From Methylophilaceae bacterium UBA5127 (GTDB lineage: Bacteria > Pseudomonadota > Gammaproteobacteria > Burkholderiales > Methylophilaceae), in assembly GCA_002414145.1 (NCBI GenBank), contig DHYP01000038.1:63141-74006 (forward strand): a stretch of DNA of 10,866 nucleotides. Direction: 5' to 3'. A model generated the notes under the pieces. That model had not been told where the DNA came from. It ran no database searches and worked only from the letters and a program-made list of their open reading frames with translations. Made by a program: the position numbers and the translations under genes. This document shows, piece by piece, positions 6,515 to 10,866 of this stretch (within the stretch, counting starts at the first letter, position 1; the number at the start of each line of letters is the position of its first letter).

Positions 6515-8557
6515 TACCTTGTTCTGATTGAGCAGGTTTTCAATGAGGCCAACTGGTAACGGTTTGCTGAAATAATATCCTTGTACTTTTGCGCAAGGCT
6601 TGTTTTTTAAAAATTCAAACTGTTGTAGCGTCTCAACTCCTTCTGCCACCACATCAAATTTTAAACTTTCTGCTAAAGCAAAAATAGCTTCTACAATCGC
6701 GGTATCTACATTGTCCACTGGTAGCCCATTAACAAAACACTTATCAATTTTAATGGTATCTATCGGGAACTGTTTTAAATAACGCATAGAAGAATGACCC
6801 GTGCCAAAATCATCCACAGCAATACCTGTGCCCATCTGTTTTAATAACTGCATGATGGTGATTGCTTTATCAACATCTTCCATCATAATGGATTCCGTGA
6901 GTTCAAAATTAACCGTCGATGGATCAATTCTGTTTTTTTGAATCGCTCTTTTAATGCTATCCACAATGCGTTTATCATAAAACTGCTTGGCTGACATATT
7001 GATGTTCACAAACAAGGCGGGTTCATGTGCATTTTGCCAGATTTTGAGTTGTTTTAATGCAGATTCAATCACCCAGTCACCAATTTGTACAATCAGGCCA
7101 CTATGTTCCGCTATCGGTATGAATACGTTAGGGCTGATATAACCCTCGGTCGAATGTGCCCAACGTAGAAGTGCCTCAAACCCAATAATGTTTTCTGTTG
7201 TTACCTCAACAATTGGCTGATAATGCAATACTAATTCATTATTAATTAATGCATTTTGTAAGTCCATCGCTAATTTCTGGCGATAAAAATTAACCTCTTC
7301 TATTTCTTCTGAATAAAATTTGTAAGTATTTTTACCTGCCGATTTGGCCCAATACATTGCCATATCTGCATTCTTAATTAAACTTGATTCAGAACAGCAC
7401 CCTGGTAAATATTGCGCTACGCCAATACTGGTGCCAATCAAGATTTCATGTAGCTTAATGACAAACTTCTGTGAAACCACACCAATAATGCGCTGACATA
7501 TTTTTTCTACATCACGCGTGGTCTTCACCGCTTTCAAAATAATGGCAAACTCATCTCCACCAATGCGAAATACTGCATCTTCTTCGCTTAACATTCTGCG
7601 TAAGCGTAATCCACATTGCTTCAACAACTCGTCACCTACTTCGTGCCCATGCGTATCATTGACGGCTTTAAAGAAGTCCAAATCTAGCATTAGCAAATAA
7701 AAATGTGATTGATCCTGTTGATTCAAGCCCAGTAACTGATTGATATTTTTTGTAAACGCATGACGATTGGGCAAATCGGTCACACTGTCATAGTAGGCCA
7801 ATTGATCTAACCTCTTTTCAATCACCACCCGCTGTTTCAGCTCCTCAACCAACTTATCATCTCTAGATTTAATATTATCCAGCATATTATTAATGCCCAC
7901 AGATAACGCGCCAATTTCATCCGCTGAATTAATTGTTGAACGCTGCGTGTAATTGTGTTTTTTAGTAATATTAGTGACTAATTGCTCCAGATAAATAATC
8001 GGCTCAGTAATCACTCGATTTAATTTTGCTGCGATGATTCTGGCAAGTAATATCGCTAATGCCACGACTCCCAACAAACCAAAAATAAACACCTTAATAC
8101 GTTGATTGACGGCTAAAAAATTAGCTTCAACATGTAAGATGCCCAATTTCTGACCGTTGACCAGAATAGGCTTATTCATTACAGCTCCTACCTGCTTCGC
8201 ATAATGCGTGAGTCTGGTATTGGATGAAGGGAGTTGACTGTTACTGTCTTTATAGCTGGAAAATTTGAGACCATTTTGCAACGTCACATAGGCTTGGTCA
8301 ATACTGGGATTCAGACTCAATGTTGCTAAAATTTCTGTGGCTGTTGCTTTGTCGTCGAACGCAATCGCGGATCCAATATTGCCTTCAATCACCGAAATTT
8401 GTGAATTTAGGCTATCCATGAGCTCTTGTTTATAACTCATGTACTGATAAACCACGGTCAATACAAACACAAACAACATCGCCAAACTCACAAGCAACAA
8501 TTGCATAATGAGCAGCTTTTGCTGAATCACCATCCTTTTAAAATGCAGCGCTATCAT
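6506..8557 (-). CDS. Membrane GGDEF-EAL protein with periplasmic sensor and HAMP (YfiN-like N-terminus, 683 aa)
   Basis: A predicted cyclic-di-GMP turnover enzyme of the inner membrane. Layout: TM1 about 14-37; periplasmic sensor about 40-150, resembling the CHASE8 domain of YfiN/TpbB (GNIGSAIAFDDKATATEIL at 59); TM2 about 154-176; HAMP about 173-230 (ADEIGALSVGINNM); GGDEF about 250-418, with DSVTDLPNR and an intact active-site motif RIGGDEF (331-337); EAL about 425-678 with EALLRW (461), VNIN (517), FELTES (551), VDDFGTG (581), KID (603), AEGVE (638) and QGYYFSKP (659). Cyclase and phosphodiesterase residues both appear intact, so both activities are possible. The product-inhibition site RxxD before GGDEF is missing: the position reads SEED (324-327). 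The gene starts 1 nt after the yfiR-like stop, with AAGGGTG upstream of the ATG at 8557. By analogy with YfiBNR, the YfiR-like neighbour would control it through the periplasmic domain. Known YfiN lacks an EAL domain, so the fusion is distinctive. Confidence 0.93.
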   Translation of the reverse strand: MIALHFKRMVIQQKLLIMQLLLVSLAMLFVFVLTVVYQYMSYKQELMDSLNSQISVIEGNIGSAIAFDDKATATEILATLSLNPSIDQAYVTLQNGLKFSSYKDSNSQLPSSNTRLTHYAKQVGAVMNKPILVNGQKLGILHVEANFLAVNQRIKVFIFGLLGVVALAILLARIIAAKLNRVITEPIIYLEQLVTNITKKHNYTQRSTINSADEIGALSVGINNMLDNIKSRDDKLVEELKQRVVIEKRLDQLAYYDSVTDLPNRHAFTKNINQLLGLNQQDQSHFYLLMLDLDFFKAVNDTHGHEVGDELLKQCGLRLRRMLSEEDAVFRIGGDEFAIILKAVKTTRDVEKICQRIIGVVSQKFVIKLHEILIGTSIGVAQYLPGCCSESSLIKNADMAMYWAKSAGKNTYKFYSEEIEEVNFYRQKLAMDLQNALINNELVLHYQPIVEVTTENIIGFEALLRWAHSTEGYISPNVFIPIAEHSGLIVQIGDWVIESALKQLKIWQNAHEPALFVNINMSAKQFYDKRIVDSIKRAIQKNRIDPSTVNFELTESIMMEDVDKAITIMQLLKQMGTGIAVDDFGTGHSSMRYLKQFPIDTIKIDKCFVNGLPVDNVDTAIVEAIFALAESLKFDVVAEGVETLQQFEFLKNKPCAKVQGYYFSKPLPVGLIENLLNQNKVLQ

Positions 8558-8558
8558 C

Positions 8559-9077
8559 CTAATACACCCTTGTTGCTAAGCGCAATAACTTGGAACTCAA
8601 TGTCAAGCTCGCTTCTTTGGCGACTTGATTGTTAATCGTAAAACTATATTTCTTATTTTCTAGTTGCAAGTTAATCATACTCGCATAAGCAGATTGATTG
8701 CCAGTATCTGCAATCGTCAGTACCGAGTATTTTTCTATATTTTCTTTCAACCTCTTGTCTTTAATCCAGTGTGTTTCCTCCAGATAAAGTACTTGGCAGT
8801 TTTTAATCTCCTCTATCCCATCAATCGTTTTGTAGGTAATTTTTTTATCATTGATTTTCTTCTCTTCAAGCAAATGATAGTTAATATTGTCTTGATCTTC
8901 TTGAAATGCGCACACATTCAGGACGTTGCTCTCCTGTGCTGGCCATGTGGTGTAAACAGCAAAGTTATAGATAAGTGCCGACTTTATATCGCGATTTTCA
9001 ACTTGTGCGGACGTTGCCAGCATCGGCAAGCACATCCATACCAGCATAACCCCAAAATGTTGAATTGACTTGGTCAT
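8559..9077 (-). CDS. YfiR/DUF4154-family periplasmic protein (172 aa)
   Basis: A small exported protein of the YfiR (DUF4154) family. Signal peptide at 1-24 (basic N-end, hydrophobic core, ATSA before Gln25). Family landmarks are DIKSALIYNFAVYTTWPA (30-47), LNVCAFQ (53-59), NCQVLYLEE (93-101), a VLTIADTG segment near 119, and SLTLSSKLLRLATRVY at the C-terminus. Cys56 and Cys94 are at positions that could form the disulfide seen in Pseudomonas YfiR; the second, C-terminal disulfide pair of that protein is absent. In Pseudomonas, YfiR binds the periplasmic domain of the diguanylate cyclase YfiN and represses it. Here the very next gene encodes a YfiN-like GGDEF-EAL protein (1-nt gap), and the start overlaps the receptor gene's stop as ATGA. 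Inference: a periplasmic go-between from the outer-membrane receptor to the cyclic-di-GMP enzyme. Family call strong; repression is by analogy only. Confidence 0.88.
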   Translation of the reverse strand: MTKSIQHFGVMLVWMCLPMLATSAQVENRDIKSALIYNFAVYTTWPAQESNVLNVCAFQEDQDNINYHLLEEKKINDKKITYKTIDGIEEIKNCQVLYLEETHWIKDKRLKENIEKYSVLTIADTGNQSAYASMINLQLENKKYSFTINNQVAKEASLTLSSKLLRLATRVY

Positions 9078-10159
9078 TTTAGGTCGTAAGTCACTTGCAC
9101 CCAGGCGCGAGCGCCATCTTGCTCAAACCTGTCTGGTGTCGAATAGTCAGAGGCTGGGACAGCGTATTGTCGATCAAACAAATTCTTTACGCTGGCTGAA
9201 AGTGTCGTATTTTTAAACCATGTATTGTTATACATGGTCAAATTGACCACACTGTAACTGCCTAAGGTCGCACGCTGTTCGGTCAGTCTTTTTCCTACAT
9301 ACTGTAGCTCTAGACCTAAATTCAATTGCTGATCGAACAAATCCTGTGCGTAATTAAATTTTGCTAAATTTTTAGGGGAATTCACCATCCATTCACGACT
9401 TGCTTGCGTACTGTATTGCCATGCATAATTAGCTCTAATACGTGAGGTTGGTGTGAATCGTCTTTCATACTCCACATCCATACCACGCGTCCTAAACATC
9501 GCATCGGCATTGTTTGCCTGTGTAAACCCAGGCAGTGCAACAAGCTCGTTAATTTGTATGGCATCTTCAGTCTTATAGTAATACAACGAACCCATTAACT
9601 TACTCTTAGCATCAGGCTGGTAGTCCACTACTAATTCATAGGCTTTTACCTGTTCTTTTTTCAGGTCTGGATTCGCCAACTGTGTAGAGCCATCGTCATA
9701 ATATTTTTCAAACGCGTTTGCACGTCTAAATGCAGTGGCGTAAGAAGCTTTAATCTCTAAACCTAGCTGAGGTGAATATAGCAAAGCTAAGCGAGGACTT
9801 AAGTTGTTAGCATTTTTACCGCCATAATCTCCGCGCAGCCCAGCATTCACAGCCCATTGCTCACTCCAGCGATACTCATCCTGCAAGTAGAGGCTTGCCA
9901 TGTAATTACTATTTTCTACTTTATTAGTAGGGAAGATAAAGTCTTGCTGAAAATCATCTCGTATCTCAGCACCATACACCAACTGGTGCCCATTAAAACC
10001 TGTATAAACAAACTTAGACTCTGCGCCCCACCATCTACCTATATTATCCTCATGGTAGAGCACGCCGCTACTCAGGTTTTGTGCATCGTACAGGTACTGA
10101 CCATAATATATTTTTGATACATTGCTCAAGCGCTCACTTAACGCATCCTCATAACTCAA
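9074..10159 (-). pseudogene. TonB-dependent receptor, beta-barrel fragment (3' part of a frameshifted gene)
   Basis: The C-terminal barrel part of a TonB-dependent outer-membrane receptor. Recognisable: YASLYLQDEYRW-type strand (MASLYLQDEYRW), LSPRLALLY, KASYATAFRRANAFEKYY, LANPDLKKEQVKAYELVVDY, and the near-terminal LSASVKNLFDRQYAVP before the last strand, which ends VTYDLK. The frame has no ATG at its start. The TTG at 10159 overlaps the upstream fragment's TGA, but homology continues upstream of it in this frame (HAYLHLSYED), which shows a broken single gene rather than a separate one. Upstream this frame is blocked by TGA at 10234-10232. The last codon overlaps the yfiR-like ATG (ATGA), placing the receptor at the head of the signalling operon. 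On its own this part lacks the plug and signal peptide and could not be exported or inserted normally. Confidence 0.75.
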
Positions 10160-10866
10160 ATGAAGATAGGCATGGTGTCTTGCAGAGTATTGGGTTTTGC
10201 GTTGAAGTCTGTACCATAGGCAGCAGCAGGGTCATCTTTTTTTCTGTCTACATAAGCGGCTTCTAGAGACCATTGTTGATAGCGCCCTTTAAAGAAAAAA
10301 CGTTTATTCTTTTCTCTGTCAAGATTTTCAGCGATGCCGAAATTAGTAGCCGGGGTATCAAACGCATTGAAATACCAGTCCTGACCTTGGCTACGCAAGC
10401 CCGAAATTGACATTAATACATCTGCACCGTTGTCCAGTTGATTTCCATAAGTGATCCGCCCTTTGTAACCATGATGGCTATATGCATCCAAGGCAAACTG
10501 AGTGCCGCTGTAATCTGTACCTTTTTTAGTAATTACATTAATAATGCCGTAAAAAGCGCCATTACCATAGACCACAGAGCCTGGGCCAGAGACATATTCC
10601 ACACGCTCAATCAACTCGGTATCTAATAGACCATCATGACCTAAATAAGAGGCGTTATACAAATTATCGTTTGCTTGATGCCCATCAATCAACAACATCA
10701 CGCGCCCAGGATAATCTCCAGGTCGACCAAAACCTCTGCCACTCATGTAAGTATAAACATGGTCGGTCACAGTATTAAGTCCACGCATGCTATCGATAAT
10801 ATCGGCTAATGTATGGTAGCCGTACGATTTAATGTCTTTGGCAGTCACAATTCTGACTGCAGAGGC
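10156..10866 (-). pseudogene. TonB-dependent receptor, plug-domain fragment (5' part of a frameshifted gene; N-terminus beyond window)
   Basis: The frame is open from the right edge to TGA at 10158-10156 (236 residues seen). It encodes a TonB-dependent receptor plug domain and first barrel strands: ASAVRIVTAKDIKSYGYHTLADI at the edge, VMLLIDGHQANDN, LIERVEYVSGPGSVVYGNGAFYGIINVITKKG closing the plug, then strands to DDPAAAYGTDFN. The signal peptide and TonB box are outside the window. The natural sequence should run from TLQDT into HAYLHLSYED, but the second part is in the -1 frame; this frame instead adds MPIFI and stops. One base missing in the ACC-AT stretch near 10173 would explain it. Cause: a true inactivating mutation, a phase-variable site, or a sequencing error. 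No classic slippery heptamer is seen there. The receptor's ligand cannot be told from the sequence. Confidence 0.75.

Noticed and set aside
8664..9068. Plus-strand ORF of 134 codons.
   Set aside because: It is antisense to the YfiR-like gene; its cysteine- and phenylalanine-rich translation matches no family I know and looks like a shadow.
9074..10159. The barrel fragment as an independent gene starting at the TTG at 10159.
   Set aside because: It would lack plug and signal peptide, and receptor homology continues upstream of the TTG in the same frame.
10159..10240. Programmed -1 ribosomal frameshifting to join the receptor fragments.
   Set aside because: No X-XXY-YYZ slippery heptamer with a following stem is visible in the permitted interval; the A-run encoded by T7 at 10237-10243 lies upstream of the blocking TGA.

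Overview
The window looks like chromosomal DNA of a Gram-negative proteobacterium. It carries waaA (Kdo transfer to lipid A), a TonB-dependent outer-membrane receptor and a periplasmic YfiR-type protein. The moderate, AT-leaning composition and gene style would fit a betaproteobacterium such as a Methylophilaceae member, but that is only an impression from protein style. No rRNA, tRNA, CRISPR array, insertion sequence or phage gene was seen.

Left half (about 1-5010, all minus strand): a tight five-gene operon read right to left. It encodes a small carrier protein (5010-4762), an acyl-CoA-dehydrogenase-fold flavoprotein (4723-3545), a truncated class II aminoacyl-tRNA-synthetase homologue of the amino acid:[carrier protein] ligase type (3542-2628), a DUF1839-like protein (2631-1645) and a GH2 beta-mannosidase-like protein that runs off the left edge (1641-<1). 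After a 38-nt gap behind the carrier gene, the genes are separated by 2-3 nt or overlap as ATGA. The logic suggests a small biosynthetic pathway. The ligase loads an amino acid on the carrier's phosphopantetheine arm, the flavoprotein may oxidise it there, and the DUF1839 protein may hand it to an acceptor; its Cys-His-His/Asn pattern recalls BtrH-type papain-fold acyltransferases. A sugar-active protein is co-expressed. The flavoprotein lacks the usual C-terminal catalytic Glu region, and the GH2 protein keeps both catalytic Glu but has lost three conserved active-site-region Trp. The product is unknown; this is the most promising candidate for an undescribed system.

Middle (5011-6514): a 238-bp divergent intergenic region with a plausible promoter for the carrier operon, a possible short leader ORF and competing hairpins. 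It is followed by waaA on the plus strand, whose last 9 bases overlap the end of the next, convergent gene.

Right half (6506-10866, minus strand): a second operon, read right to left. It holds a TonB-dependent receptor (N-terminus beyond the right edge, interrupted by a -1 frameshift near 10160-10230), a YfiR/DUF4154 periplasmic protein and an inner-membrane GGDEF-EAL protein with a periplasmic sensor domain and HAMP. The genes overlap or abut (ATGA; 1-nt gap), so they probably form one signalling module linking an outer-membrane or periplasmic signal to cyclic-di-GMP.
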